The notes under the pieces: model-generated
Seen by the model: only the letters and a program-made list of their open reading frames with translations
What the model was told of the DNA's origin: nothing
Databases searched by the model: none
Shown: one piece after another, positions 40,809 through 49,725 of the stretch
Position numbering within the stretch: position 1 is the stretch's first letter
How the letters are laid out: each line of letters begins with the position of its first letter
Program-made: the position numbers and the translations under genes
From: Flavobacteriales bacterium
GTDB lineage: Bacteria; Bacteroidota; Bacteroidia; Flavobacteriales_F; PHOS-HE28
Assembly (NCBI GenBank): GCA_016718655.1
Contig: JADKCV010000010.1
Location: 1-64,000 of the forward strand
Length of the DNA stretch: 64,000 nucleotides
Reading direction: 5' to 3'

Positions 40809-42737
40809 ATGGAAGCCCCCTCCGCTGCGCCCACCATCCACCGGCCCGACCTCGATGGTCTTCGCGGGATCGCCATCCTGTTGGTGGTGGTCTACCACGC
40901 GGCACCACACGTGCTGCCGGGTGGATTCCTGGGTGTGGACCTTTTCTTTGTGCTTTCAGGGCTACTCATCACCCACCAGTTGAAGGAGTCCTTTCGCGAT
41001 GGGACCTTTCATCTTGCCCATTTCTACATACGGCGTGTACGTCGTCTTTTTCCAGCGCTGATCGTGGTGTTGCCCGCGGTGCTCGCCTTGGGCTGGGTGC
41101 TGTTGTTGGAGCATGAGTACCGCTCCCTTGGCCACCATACCGTGGCAGGTACCGCCTTCCATGCGAACCTCGCATTGTGGCGCGAGGTCGGCTATTTCGA
41201 CGCATCTTCTTGGCACAAGCCCTTGCGTCACTTGTGGTCCCTGGCTGTTGAAGAGCAGTTCTACCTGCTGTGGCCCGTGATGCTTTGGATCCTTCACCGG
41301 TTGCGTTCACCGCTGCGCTGGACCATCCCTGCGCTGTTCGCCCTCAGCCTCTTCGCAGCCGTGACACATCCCGATGGTTCGGGGCTTTCCTCGTTCTATC
41401 TCACGCACTTGCGCGCCTGGGAACTGTTGGCGGGTGCTTGGCTGGCACGTTGGCCCCTGGATCGCCCTTTGTTGGTCCGTGAACGCTTGCGAAGCCCCGC
41501 ACAGGCCATCGGGTTCTTGACGGTGGTCGTCGCGGCCTTCGGCACACCACCCGAACACGGCTCTGCGCTTCTCATGACGATGTTACCGGTGTTCGGTACG
41601 GTCCTGCTCATCGCGGGTAGGGGAGGGGTGCTCTCCACCACGATCCTGGCCGCGCGGCCCTTGGTATGGTTGGGACTGATCAGTTATCCGCTGTACTTGT
41701 GGCATTGGCCGCTGCTCTCGCTGGCACGCGTGCTCTATTGGAATGTACCCCCAACTGCGCTCATCGTTGTATTGGTGGCGGTGAGCGTGGTGCTGGCTTG
41801 GGCCACCTTCCGTTGGGTGGAACAGCCCGTACGGGGGTCTGGTTGGTGGAGTGTCCGACCTGGCCGTGCCCTCGTCCTGATCGCACCCATGTTACTCCTT
41901 CTTGTATGGGGTGCATCAGTGGAACAGCGCCGACCCATGGAGCGCTTGCATTCCATTAGTGCCGTGCGTTCCGTGGCAGAGGGGGATAAGGCCCTGTTGC
42001 CCACTCCGGAACTGCGAGGTACGACCGCCGTGACAGTACTTTTCCTGGGGGACAGCTACGTGGCCCAGCTCCATCCACGCCTCGCTTATTTACGCGAAAC
42101 GGTACCCACCATGCGGTCCGCACGGTTCCATGTACGAGTGGGCTGCCCTCCTTTACCCGGGCTGGCCAGTCACGTGGATACTGCTTGTGCCGGTTGGGCC
42201 GAAGAAGGGTTGCGGCTAGCGATGGATCCTGCGGTCCACGTGGTCGTCATTGGTTGCTCATGGGTGGGTATGACCCAACGCACCGACCTCTACATGGAGA
42301 ACGATCCCCTCCGCGCACCGCTCAGCCTTGGCGACCCATCCGATCTGGATACGACCTTGAAGCGCTTGCAGGAGCGCATCGACCGACTGGTGGCGGCGGG
42401 CAAGCAGGTGCATATCCTGTTGAACCCGCCGGGAGGCGACTGGGCACACCCCGCCAATGCCACCGCAGCCCGCTTGCGAGGGGTCGAGGTATCGCCAGCC
42501 AATAGCTGTTCCTTGGCCGAACATCGTGCGCGCACCGGCTTCATCAACGATCACCTTCGTCGCATGGCCGATAGCGCAGGCGCTTCCGTGATCGACCCGG
42601 AACCTTGGGTATGCCACAGCGGGCGCTGTTGGGCTGCGGATAGCCAAGGTGTTCCCGTCTATTCGGATGCCACGCATTTCCGCGCGGCCTACGTGCGCGA
42701 TCGTGTTACCGCGCTCGATGTGTTGATGGCGGAATAG
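40809..42737 (+). CDS. OafA/YrhL-type membrane acyltransferase with C-terminal SGNH domain
   Basis: 642 residues. The N-terminal acyltransferase-3 domain (about ten membrane helices, residues 10-370) starts with the family motif RPDLDGLRGIAILLVVVYHA and holds RHLWSLAVEEQFYLLWP. After the last helix comes an SGNH hydrolase-like domain with VLFLGDSYVAQ (nucleophile block) and SDATHFRAAYVRD (Asp-His of the triad). Fused AT3-SGNH proteins O-acylate cell-surface sugars, with the outer domain completing transfer. It probably modifies lipopolysaccharide or another glycan here. No glycan cluster surrounds it, so the acceptor is unknown. Translation likely starts at ATG 40809. Confidence 0.92.
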   Translation: MEAPSAAPTIHRPDLDGLRGIAILLVVVYHAAPHVLPGGFLGVDLFFVLSGLLITHQLKESFRDGTFHLAHFYIRRVRRLFPALIVVLPAVLALGWVLLLEHEYRSLGHHTVAGTAFHANLALWREVGYFDASSWHKPLRHLWSLAVEEQFYLLWPVMLWILHRLRSPLRWTIPALFALSLFAAVTHPDGSGLSSFYLTHLRAWELLAGAWLARWPLDRPLLVRERLRSPAQAIGFLTVVVAAFGTPPEHGSALLMTMLPVFGTVLLIAGRGGVLSTTILAARPLVWLGLISYPLYLWHWPLLSLARVLYWNVPPTALIVVLVAVSVVLAWATFRWVEQPVRGSGWWSVRPGRALVLIAPMLLLLVWGASVEQRRPMERLHSISAVRSVAEGDKALLPTPELRGTTAVTVLFLGDSYVAQLHPRLAYLRETVPTMRSARFHVRVGCPPLPGLASHVDTACAGWAEEGLRLAMDPAVHVVVIGCSWVGMTQRTDLYMENDPLRAPLSLGDPSDLDTTLKRLQERIDRLVAAGKQVHILLNPPGGDWAHPANATAARLRGVEVSPANSCSLAEHRARTGFINDHLRRMADSAGASVIDPEPWVCHSGRCWAADSQGVPVYSDATHFRAAYVRDRVTALDVLMAE

Positions 42738-42939
42738 GTGTGGATCTCGTTATCGGCGAAAGGCATCGTACATGGGATTGTCAAGGCCGGTTCGATCACT
42801 TGAAAAGCAGGGTGCCCTTGGCTGACAAAGAGCATCACCTGACTCAAGGATACCCTTGAACGGGGGCCGGACCAGTGACCATGACGCAGGGTGCGGCTTG
42901 CGTTGGACCACGGCAACATGGGGTCGACCCCGACGTGGA
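42738..42939. other. Convergent gap between the acyltransferase and rnr genes
   Basis: About 200 bases with no supportable gene, strong hairpin or repeat. Short frames here read into the end of rnr on the wrong strand. Confidence 0.5.
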
Positions 42940-45180
42940 TCACCGCTTCCCCTTCTTCTTCCCTTTGTTGCTGGCCTTTGGCGCTTGCCGGAAGCCTTTC
43001 TTGTTCGGAGCTCCCTTGGGTGCGCGGCGCTCGAATTTGCCCGAGGTGGTGCGCATGGTCTCGCCCTCCAAGCCGAACTCCACGGTGCGGCGGTCCATGT
43101 CCACGGCCTTGATCACCACCCGGAGCTCATCGCCAAGGCGGAAACGCCTGTCCGTCCGTTGGCCCACCACCGTGTATCGCTCCTGGTCGAAGCGGAACAC
43201 ATCGCCGGGTAGTTCACGCAGGCCGATCATGCCCTCGCACTTGTTCTCCACCAGCTCCACATAGATGCCCCAGCTGGTCAGTCCGCTGATGACCCCGTCG
43301 AAAGCCTCACCGATGCGGTCGCGGAGGAACTCGGCCTGTTTGTACTTGATGCTGGCGCGTTCCGCATCGGCGGCCTGCTTCTCCATGCGGGAACTGTGCT
43401 TGCAACTGAGCTCCAAGGCTTGAACATCCAAGGCCTTGCCATCGGCCAGGTAATGGTCCAGCGCGCGGTGCACCATCAGATCCGGGTAGCGGCGAATGGG
43501 ACTGGTGAAGTGGGTGTAGTGGGTGAAGCCCAGGCCATAGTGACCGATGTTCTCGGTGGTGTAGACGGCCTTGCTCATACTGCGGATGGCCACCTGCTTG
43601 ATGATGTTCTCCTCCTCGGTGCCCTGCACGGCACGCAGCAGTTGGTTGATGGCGTGTGGCAACTCCTCCATGTTGGAGGTGTCGAGGGTATGACCGAAGC
43701 TCTTGGCCAGGGATCGCAATTGCGCCACCTTCTCCGGGTCGGGCAGGTCATGTATGCGATACACGAAGGGCTTGGCCTTGCCGCTCTTGGGCTTTCCCAC
43801 ATGGGTGGCCACGCGTTTGTTGGCCAGTAGCATGAACTCCTCGATCAGCCAATTGGCCGACCCCATCACCTTCTCATATACGCCCAAGGGCTTGCCGTCC
43901 TTGTCCAGCTTGAACTTCACCTCGTTACCACCGATCTCCAACGCACCGTTGGCCATGCGTTCCTTGCGCAGCACTTGGGCAAGTCGATGGAGCAAGAGCA
44001 CCTCGTCCTTGAAGGGGCCATCGCCCCCATCGATGATGGCTTGGGCTTCGGCATAGGCGAAGCGGTGCTGCGAGCGCATCACCGTGCGGCCGAACCACTC
44101 CTCCTTGATACGTGCCTGTTCATCCAATTCGAAGATGGCACTGAAGCTGAGCTTGTCCGTGTGGGGGTGCAAGGAGCACAGGTCGTTGCTTAGTTTTTCA
44201 GGTAGCATGGGCACCACGCGGTCCACCAAATAGACACTGGTGGCGCGTTGGGCGGCCTCCATGTCCACCACACTGCGGGGGGTCACGTAGTGGCTCACGT
44301 CGGCGATGTGTACACCGATCTCCCAGTGGCCGTTGGGCAGTTTGCGCACGCTCAATGCATCGTCGAGGTCCTTGGCGTCGTCCGGGTCGATGGTGAGCGT
44401 AGGGATCGAACGGACATCTCGGCGGCGTGCTATCTCTGCCGGTGTTACACCATTGGGGATGTCGGCGCTGGCCTGTAACACGCTTTCCGGGAATTCCAGG
44501 GGAAGGCCGAACTCGGCGAGGATGGCGTGCATCTCCACCTGGTGTTGGCCGGCCTTACCCAGCACGCGCGTCACCCGGGCCCGGGGCAGATCCCTGGCGT
44601 CCTTCCACTCCCCGAGCTCGACAATGGCCTTGTCCCCCTCCTTGGCACCGTTGATGTCGGCCGGTGGTATGAAGAAGGGACGCTGTACGCGCTGGTCATC
44701 CGCCACCAGGATGATCCGGCCGTCGCGCCGGTGGATGGTACCCACGAACTCGGTGCGGCGGCGCTTGAGCACTTCGAGCACCTTGCCCTCTTGTTTGAAG
44801 CCTCGGCCCGACTGCAGCTTGATCCGCACGGTGTCGCCATGAAGGGCCGTGCCGATATCCCGTTGACCGATGTACACATCATCCAGGCCCACCACGCCCA
44901 AGCGCACATACCCCGCCCCGCTGGCAATGATGTCGATGGTGCCTTCGGCGGTGTTGCCCGTGGACCCGCCTGCGGCGGTGTACCGGCCCTTCTTGCCGCT
45001 CTCGATGCGCCCATCATCCAACAGTTGGTCGATGGCATCGAACAGCAGGTAGCGCTGGCCCTTGTCCTTGAAGCCCAGTTGTAAGGCGAGTTGTTGGCTG
45101 GTTATCCCCGCACTGGCCGAGCGGCGCACGGCGGAAAGGACTTCCTCGATCAATTGGGCGGCACTGCGGTCCTGGGGCAT
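42940..45180 (-). CDS. rnr: Ribonuclease R
   Basis: From ATG 45180 the protein has 746 residues. RNase R degrades structured RNA 3' to 5' and helps in RNA quality control. The order is: an N-terminal winged helix (AAQLIEEVLSAVRRS, then KDKGQRYLLFDAIDQLLDDG); two cold-shock domains (GYVRLGVVGLDDVYIGQ); the RNB catalytic domain with the metal-binding cluster TIDPDDAKDLDDALSV and HIADVSHYV; and an S1 domain (FDGVISGLTSWGIYVELVENKCEGMIGL). A Lys/Arg-rich tail (KASNKGKKKGKR) follows. An upstream ATG at 45204 is possible, but a partial -7-like TAACTTGCG sits at that position, favouring 45180. It is transcribed divergently from prs. Confidence 0.96.
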   Translation of the reverse strand: MPQDRSAAQLIEEVLSAVRRSASAGITSQQLALQLGFKDKGQRYLLFDAIDQLLDDGRIESGKKGRYTAAGGSTGNTAEGTIDIIASGAGYVRLGVVGLDDVYIGQRDIGTALHGDTVRIKLQSGRGFKQEGKVLEVLKRRRTEFVGTIHRRDGRIILVADDQRVQRPFFIPPADINGAKEGDKAIVELGEWKDARDLPRARVTRVLGKAGQHQVEMHAILAEFGLPLEFPESVLQASADIPNGVTPAEIARRRDVRSIPTLTIDPDDAKDLDDALSVRKLPNGHWEIGVHIADVSHYVTPRSVVDMEAAQRATSVYLVDRVVPMLPEKLSNDLCSLHPHTDKLSFSAIFELDEQARIKEEWFGRTVMRSQHRFAYAEAQAIIDGGDGPFKDEVLLLHRLAQVLRKERMANGALEIGGNEVKFKLDKDGKPLGVYEKVMGSANWLIEEFMLLANKRVATHVGKPKSGKAKPFVYRIHDLPDPEKVAQLRSLAKSFGHTLDTSNMEELPHAINQLLRAVQGTEEENIIKQVAIRSMSKAVYTTENIGHYGLGFTHYTHFTSPIRRYPDLMVHRALDHYLADGKALDVQALELSCKHSSRMEKQAADAERASIKYKQAEFLRDRIGEAFDGVISGLTSWGIYVELVENKCEGMIGLRELPGDVFRFDQERYTVVGQRTDRRFRLGDELRVVIKAVDMDRRTVEFGLEGETMRTTSGKFERRAPKGAPNKKGFRQAPKASNKGKKKGKR

Positions 45181-45317
45181 GTTCGGCGGCGATAGGCGGC
45201 GCAAGTTAGCCGCGGCCCAAGGCGACCCTTCACGACCGGACCACGCTTGACCACCGATCGGTTGTTGGCACTGCCCGGCCTAGGGCCATGGGGGAGAACG
45301 ACCTTCACCAACGATCG

Positions 45318-45347
45318 TTGATAACCTGCGGAAGATCACTACATTTG
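45318..45347 (+). promoter_or_regulatory. Complete Bacteroidota promoter for prs
   Basis: TTG (45318-45320), a 19-base spacer and TACATTTG (45340-45347) match the TTG-N19-TAnnTTTG pattern of Bacteroidota housekeeping promoters. The ATG lies 23 bases downstream. This is the best promoter in the window. Confidence 0.75.
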
Positions 45348-45369
45348 CAGCCCTTTCTCCCGGAGTTCC

Positions 45370-46317
45370 ATGCAGGAAAGTTCCAAGATCTTCAGTGGTA
45401 CCGCCACCCGGTACCTGTCCGAGAAGATCGCCGCGGCCAGCGGCGAGCGCCTCGGTGAAGTGACCGTGTCGCGCTTCAGCGATGGGGAGTTCCAGCCCAG
45501 TTTCGAGGAGACCGTGCGTGGTGAACTGGTATTCATCGTACAAAGCACCTTCCCGCCCAGCGACAACCTGTTCGAGCTGCTGATGATGGTGGATGCGGCC
45601 AAGCGCGCCAGCGCTAAGCGAATTGTGGCAGTGATGCCCTATTTCGGCTTCGCACGTCAGGACCGCAAGGACAAGCCCCGCGTGAGTATCGCCGCCAAGT
45701 TGGTGGCCAACATGCTTACCGCCGCAGGGGTGGATCGCATCATCACCATGGACCTGCACGCCGACCAGATCCAAGGGTTCTTCGAAGTGCCGGTGGACCA
45801 CTTGTTCGCCAGCAGCCTGTTCCTGCCGTACATCAAGGAAATGGGTTTGAAGGACCTGGTGATGGCAGCGCCGGACACCGGTGGCACCAAGCGTGCGAAC
45901 GCTTATGCCAAACACCTAGGCGTTGACATGGCCATTTGCTACAAGCAGCGCAAGGTGGCCAACCAGATCGAGAGCATGACCGTGATCGGTGACGTGAAGG
46001 GGAAGAACGTGGTGCTCGTGGACGACATGGTGGATACCGCCGGTACGCTGACGAAAGCGGCCGACATGATGATGGAACAAGGCGCCACCAGTGTGCGTGC
46101 CGTTTGCACCCATGCCGTGCTCAGCGGAGAGGCCTGCCAGCGCATCCAGAACAGCTCCCTGACCGAACTCATCGTTTCGGACACCATACCCATCGGTGCT
46201 GATAAATTGCAGCATACCGACAAGATCAAACAGCTCACCGTGGCCCAACTTTTCGCCGACGTGATCCGTCGCGTACGCAGCCACGAGAGCATCAGTAGCC
46301 ATTTCATCATCGCCTAA
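45370..46317 (+). CDS. prs: Ribose-phosphate pyrophosphokinase (PRPP synthetase)
   Basis: 315 residues, the usual length. It makes PRPP from ribose 5-phosphate and ATP for nucleotide, histidine and tryptophan synthesis. Motifs seen are FSDGEFQPSFEETVRG, FIVQSTFPPSDNLFELL, YFGFARQDRKDKPRVSIAAKLVANML, MDLHADQIQGFFEVPVDHL and the PRPP-binding loop VVLVDDMVDTAGTL. A complete promoter precedes it. The rplY start is 12 bases after its stop, so prs and rplY, and perhaps pth, form an operon. This prs-rplY-pth order is common in bacteria. Confidence 0.97.
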   Translation: MQESSKIFSGTATRYLSEKIAAASGERLGEVTVSRFSDGEFQPSFEETVRGELVFIVQSTFPPSDNLFELLMMVDAAKRASAKRIVAVMPYFGFARQDRKDKPRVSIAAKLVANMLTAAGVDRIITMDLHADQIQGFFEVPVDHLFASSLFLPYIKEMGLKDLVMAAPDTGGTKRANAYAKHLGVDMAICYKQRKVANQIESMTVIGDVKGKNVVLVDDMVDTAGTLTKAADMMMEQGATSVRAVCTHAVLSGEACQRIQNSSLTELIVSDTIPIGADKLQHTDKIKQLTVAQLFADVIRRVRSHESISSHFIIA

Positions 46318-46328
46318 CACCTCGACCC

Positions 46329-46979
46329 ATGAACACTGTAGCGCTCAGCGGTACGCTCCGCAAAGCCGTCGGCACCAAGGATGCCGCCCAACTTCGCCGG
46401 GAGAAACGCGTGCCTTGCGTGCTTTACGGCGCCGGTTCCTCCATCCACTTCAGTGTGGAGGAGTCGGCACTCCGCCACATCATATTCACCCCTGAACTCC
46501 TGGGGGTTGAACTCGATGTGGAAGGCACGAAGACCCTGGCCGTGGTGCAGGAGAAGCAGTTCCACCCGCTGACCGATCGTGTGATCCACGTGGACTTCAT
46601 CCAGTTGGACGAGAAGAAGGAGGCCCAGGCCACCCTGTCGGTGCGCTTAACCGGCCAGCCGGTGGGTGTGCGCAAGGGCGGCAAACTCGCCCACACCATG
46701 CGCAAGCTTCGTGTGAAAGGCATGCCCGACAAGATGCCCGGTCACTTGGAGTTGAACATCGCCGATCTGGATATCAACCAGACCATCAGCGTTTCCGACA
46801 TCAAGATCGATGGTCTTACGTTGCTGGCCCGCCCCAATGATGTGGTGGTTGCCGTGCGTATGACCAAGAAGCAGGAGGATGCCGCTGTTCCCGGTGGCGC
46901 TCCCGCAGGCAAGGACGCCAAGGGTGCTGCACCAGCGAAAGCTGCTGCGCCCGCCAAGGCAGCTCCTGCCAAGAAGTGA
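46329..46979 (+). CDS. rplY: Large-subunit ribosomal protein bL25 (CTC/TL5 form)
   Basis: 216 residues, the long CTC-type form. The N-terminal 5S-rRNA-binding domain (TLRKAVGTKDAAQLRREKRVPCVLYG) is followed by the C-terminal beta domain (HVDFIQLDEKKEAQATLSVRLTGQPVGVRKGG, PGHLELNIADLDINQTISV). The last 30 residues are an Ala/Lys/Pro-rich low-complexity tail (PAKAAAPAKAAPAKK), commonly seen in Bacteroidota bL25. It follows prs by 12 bases. A nested hairpin lies between it and pth. Confidence 0.96.
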   Translation: MNTVALSGTLRKAVGTKDAAQLRREKRVPCVLYGAGSSIHFSVEESALRHIIFTPELLGVELDVEGTKTLAVVQEKQFHPLTDRVIHVDFIQLDEKKEAQATLSVRLTGQPVGVRKGGKLAHTMRKLRVKGMPDKMPGHLELNIADLDINQTISVSDIKIDGLTLLARPNDVVVAVRMTKKQEDAAVPGGAPAGKDAKGAAPAKAAAPAKAAPAKK

Positions 46980-46993
46980 TCCTCGTTGATAAC

Positions 46994-47046
46994 GGGTGCT
47001 CACACGACCTGACGGAATTCTTCCGTCGAGCTGCGTGAGCACCCGC
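46994..47046 (+). terminator. Nested hairpin between rplY and pth
   Basis: CGGGTGCTCAC (46994-47004) pairs with GTGAGCACCCG (47036-47046), and within the loop GACGGAA-TTC-TTCCGTC (47012-47028) forms a second perfect stem. No T-tract follows. It ends 13 bases before the pth ATG, so it may terminate, attenuate or protect the mRNA. Confidence 0.6.
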
Positions 47047-47059
47047 ATCCACGCACCGG

Positions 47060-47623
47060 ATGAAGTACCTCATCGTGGGCCTCGGTAACCCGGGGACCGA
47101 ATACGCGGAAACCCGCCACAACATCGGATTCCAAGTGCTGGACGCCCTCGCCGGGGCGTCCAGTGTCGTTTTCAACCCCGCCCGTTATGGCGACCTCGCC
47201 GAGCTGCGACACAAGGGTCGAACCTTCTTCCTCCTGAAGCCGGCCACGTTCATGAACCTCAGCGGCAAGGCAGTGCGCTATTGGATGGAACAGGAGAACA
47301 TACCCTCCGAACGGGTGCTGGTGATCACCGATGACCTGGCCTTACCCTTCGGTGCCATCCGCATCAAGCCCAAGGGCGGAGCTGGTGGACACAACGGGCT
47401 GACCAGCATCATCGCGCTCCTTGGCACCGAGGAGTTCCCCAGGTTGCGTTTTGGCATCGGCAGCAACTTTGCGAAAGGTCGCCAAAGTGACTACGTGCTT
47501 GGCGCTTGGAACACCGAGGAGCGCAAGACGCTCTCCGAGCGGGTGGAGTTGTGCAGCAAGGCCATCCTCCAGTTCGGTCTACTGGGTGTGGATAGCGCCA
47601 TGAACAACTTCAACAAGCGATGA
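47060..47623 (+). CDS. pth: Peptidyl-tRNA hydrolase
   Basis: 187 residues. Pth frees tRNA from peptidyl-tRNAs that drop off the ribosome. The family signatures are all present: YLIVGLGNPGTEYAETRHNIGF (catalytic His), PATFMNLSGKAV, VITDDLALPFGAIRIK (Asp) and KGGAGGHNGLTSI. It lies downstream of rplY, separated by a strong nested hairpin. The next gene, ferritin, has its own -7 element, so pth is likely the last gene of the prs unit. Confidence 0.96.
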   Translation: MKYLIVGLGNPGTEYAETRHNIGFQVLDALAGASSVVFNPARYGDLAELRHKGRTFFLLKPATFMNLSGKAVRYWMEQENIPSERVLVITDDLALPFGAIRIKPKGGAGGHNGLTSIIALLGTEEFPRLRFGIGSNFAKGRQSDYVLGAWNTEERKTLSERVELCSKAILQFGLLGVDSAMNNFNKR

Positions 47624-47652
47624 CCCGCTGAACCATCGCACCTGGTCGAGCG

Positions 47653-47660
47653 TACCTTTG
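47653..47660 (+). promoter_or_regulatory. Bacteroidota -7 element for the ferritin gene
   Basis: TACCTTTG matches TAnnTTTG exactly, 18 bases before the ATG at 47679. It overlaps the TTG at 47658 that would otherwise extend the reading frame, which makes 47679 the better start. Confidence 0.6.
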
Positions 47661-47678
47661 TCACACAAGTCCAACGTC

Positions 47679-48197
47679 ATGCTTTCCAAGAAGATCGAAG
47701 CGGCCCTCAACGGCCAGGTGGCCATCGAGGCCGCCAGTAGCCAAGCCTACCTCGCCATGGCCTCTTGGGCCGAGAACCAAGGCTTGAGCGGTACCGCCGC
47801 CTTCCTCTACCGCCATAGCGACGAAGAGCGCCTCCATATGCTCAAATTGGTGAAGTTCATCAACGAGCGTGGTGGCAAGGCCTTGATCCCGGCACTGAAG
47901 CAGCCAGGCACCAACTTCAAGACGATCACCGACATCTTCCAAGCCTTGCTCTTTCATGAGACCAAGGTGACCCAGGAGATCAATGGTGTGGTGGATACCT
48001 GCCTGAAGGAAAAGGACTACACCACGCACAATTTCATGCAATGGTACGTTGGCGAACAGATCGAGGAGGAGGCCTTGGCCCGTACCCTGATCGATAAGCT
48101 CAACCTCATCGGAAATGACAAGGGTGGGTTGTACCTCTTCGACAGGGATCTACAGGGGATGGTGGCCCAGCCGGCCGCCAAGGAGGGCAAGGCTTGA
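47679..48197 (+). CDS. Ferritin (bacterial non-haem)
   Basis: 172 residues, the standard ferritin length. It stores iron as a 24-subunit cage and oxidises Fe(II). The ferroxidase ligands are visible in the expected order: Glu of VAIEAASSQAYLAM, Glu and His of SDEERLHMLKLVKF, Glu of FHETKVTQEING, and the helix D pattern QWYVGEQIEEEALARTLIDKL. The start ATG 47679 has an exact -7 element just upstream. The stop is directly adjacent to the stop of the convergent M28 peptidase, with no room for a separate terminator. Confidence 0.95.
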   Translation: MLSKKIEAALNGQVAIEAASSQAYLAMASWAENQGLSGTAAFLYRHSDEERLHMLKLVKFINERGGKALIPALKQPGTNFKTITDIFQALLFHETKVTQEINGVVDTCLKEKDYTTHNFMQWYVGEQIEEEALARTLIDKLNLIGNDKGGLYLFDRDLQGMVAQPAAKEGKA

Positions 48198-49643
48198 TCA
48201 CTCCCAAGGCCAGTCGCCACCGATCCGTAGGGGTCCCTCCAGGCCTGCTTGTATGAGGCGTTCCCTCAGTTGGTCCGTCTTGAAATGGGGGGGCAGGGTA
48301 TCGAGCGCAGCCAGCCCATAGATCAAAAGCCCGGTACGACGTACGTTGTTCACCATGGCCATGGGATCCACGAGGTGGATATCATCACAGCTGCTGTGAT
48401 AGCAGCCATACACATGACCTCCCAGGTCGCTCAACGGGTACAGTACCGGTACTCCAGCCAATAGGAAAGGCTGGTGATCGCTATGGAGCCAGATGGCTTC
48501 TTGCACTTCGCCCTTGAAGCCTACGCTATCCACCGCCCGAATGCGGTCGCACACCTCCGTCACCTGTGTCGCCCAGGTGCCGGGCCCACCCACACCAAAG
48601 CCACGCGGGTTTCCGCTCATGTCCAGGTTGATCATGCATTTCACTTGGTCGATCATTCCGGTGGCACGGTAATGTTCCACCAATGCGCGTGAGCCGAGCA
48701 AGCCCTGTTCCTCGCCCATGAAGAGCACGAACCGCACGGTTCGTTCGGGTCGTGTGGTGTGTGCCTGCATGGCGCGCGCCAGGTCAAGAATGGAGAAGGA
48801 GCCCAAACCGTTGTCCGTGGCCCCGGTGGCCAAGTCCCAGCTATCCAAGTGTCCGCCGACCAGGATCACCTCCTCCGGCCACCGGCTTCCGGGGATCTCG
48901 GCAATGATGTTGTGCGCTTTCACACGGTCGCTGTGGTTGCTCATGCTCAGCCGTGCTGTGAGTTGTTGTCCCTGGGCCAGTCGGGCACGGAGTTCCGTGC
49001 CATCCTCAGTGGCCACACAGGCTGCTGGCACAGGGATGAGCGTGCCATCGATGGATGCGGTCCCCGTGAGCAGGACGCCCCCCTCCACCTGGTTGACGAA
49101 GAGGATGGCCGACACCCCGCGCGCCAAGGCCAGCGCGGCTTTCTCACTACGGTGCAGGTTGGACGTTCCCTTCGGGGCATCCACCAACCCGATGTTCACC
49201 AAGGCCACCTTGCCTTTCAAAGCCTCCCCGAGCCCATCCAGGTCCATCGGGAGCCCGTTCCCTGCATCGATCAAGGTCGCTTCAACGTCGGATTCCAAAG
49301 GGGTATTGGCTAGCGCTACGGCTGCCAGGTGCAGAAAGCCCGTTCCATCGCCGATGGTGAGTTTGACCATACCACGGGACCATGCTTGCGCCTCGAACGG
49401 GAATCGCTCCACCCGTGGCAGTCCACTTAGACGGAAGAGGCTATCGGCAGCGCGCTCCGCCATTGAACCTTGAATACTCCCGGTCAGCCGGTGTCCGATG
49501 GCACCGGTGCTCCAACGTAACCAGTCGTACCCGACCGCAGCCTCCTGAGCCTCCATATCGAAGGTCCGCCAATGAGTAGGAACCACTTGTGCGCTAACAG
49601 GAGCGTGTTGAGAGATGCTCGAGATGATCACCATGGCGAACAT
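48198..49643 (-). CDS. Secreted M28 metallopeptidase with PA domain (carboxypeptidase Q-like)
   Basis: From ATG 49643 the protein has 481 residues with a signal peptide (FAMVIISSISQHAPVSAQ). Residues about 120-240 form a PA domain (GKVALVNIGLVDAPKG, then AILFVNQVEGGVLL). The catalytic domain has EVILVGGHLDSWDLATGATDNGLG, MGEEQGLLGSRAL (catalytic Glu), NLDMSGNPRGFG, LHSDHQPFLLAGVP and YHSSCDDIHLV, matching the plasma glutamate carboxypeptidase type of M28. It is only distantly like the M28 protein at 33032-34537. An upstream ATG (49733) would bury the signal peptide. It converges on ferritin and diverges from the YfiR operon. Confidence 0.92.
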   Translation of the reverse strand: MFAMVIISSISQHAPVSAQVVPTHWRTFDMEAQEAAVGYDWLRWSTGAIGHRLTGSIQGSMAERAADSLFRLSGLPRVERFPFEAQAWSRGMVKLTIGDGTGFLHLAAVALANTPLESDVEATLIDAGNGLPMDLDGLGEALKGKVALVNIGLVDAPKGTSNLHRSEKAALALARGVSAILFVNQVEGGVLLTGTASIDGTLIPVPAACVATEDGTELRARLAQGQQLTARLSMSNHSDRVKAHNIIAEIPGSRWPEEVILVGGHLDSWDLATGATDNGLGSFSILDLARAMQAHTTRPERTVRFVLFMGEEQGLLGSRALVEHYRATGMIDQVKCMINLDMSGNPRGFGVGGPGTWATQVTEVCDRIRAVDSVGFKGEVQEAIWLHSDHQPFLLAGVPVLYPLSDLGGHVYGCYHSSCDDIHLVDPMAMVNNVRRTGLLIYGLAALDTLPPHFKTDQLRERLIQAGLEGPLRIGGDWPWE

Positions 49644-49725
49644 CGCTAGGCGTCTACTTTGCACGGGATTGATGCGGATCGGCACGGGATCGGTTATGGG
49701 GGCGTTCAAAGCTACGCTACGGCCA

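Noticed and set aside
46583..46600. Additional parS site within rplY (ATCCACGTGGAC)
   Set aside because: It deviates from the GTTCCACGTGGAAC core on both arms; similar weak CCACGTGG words occur at 42233 and 61510.
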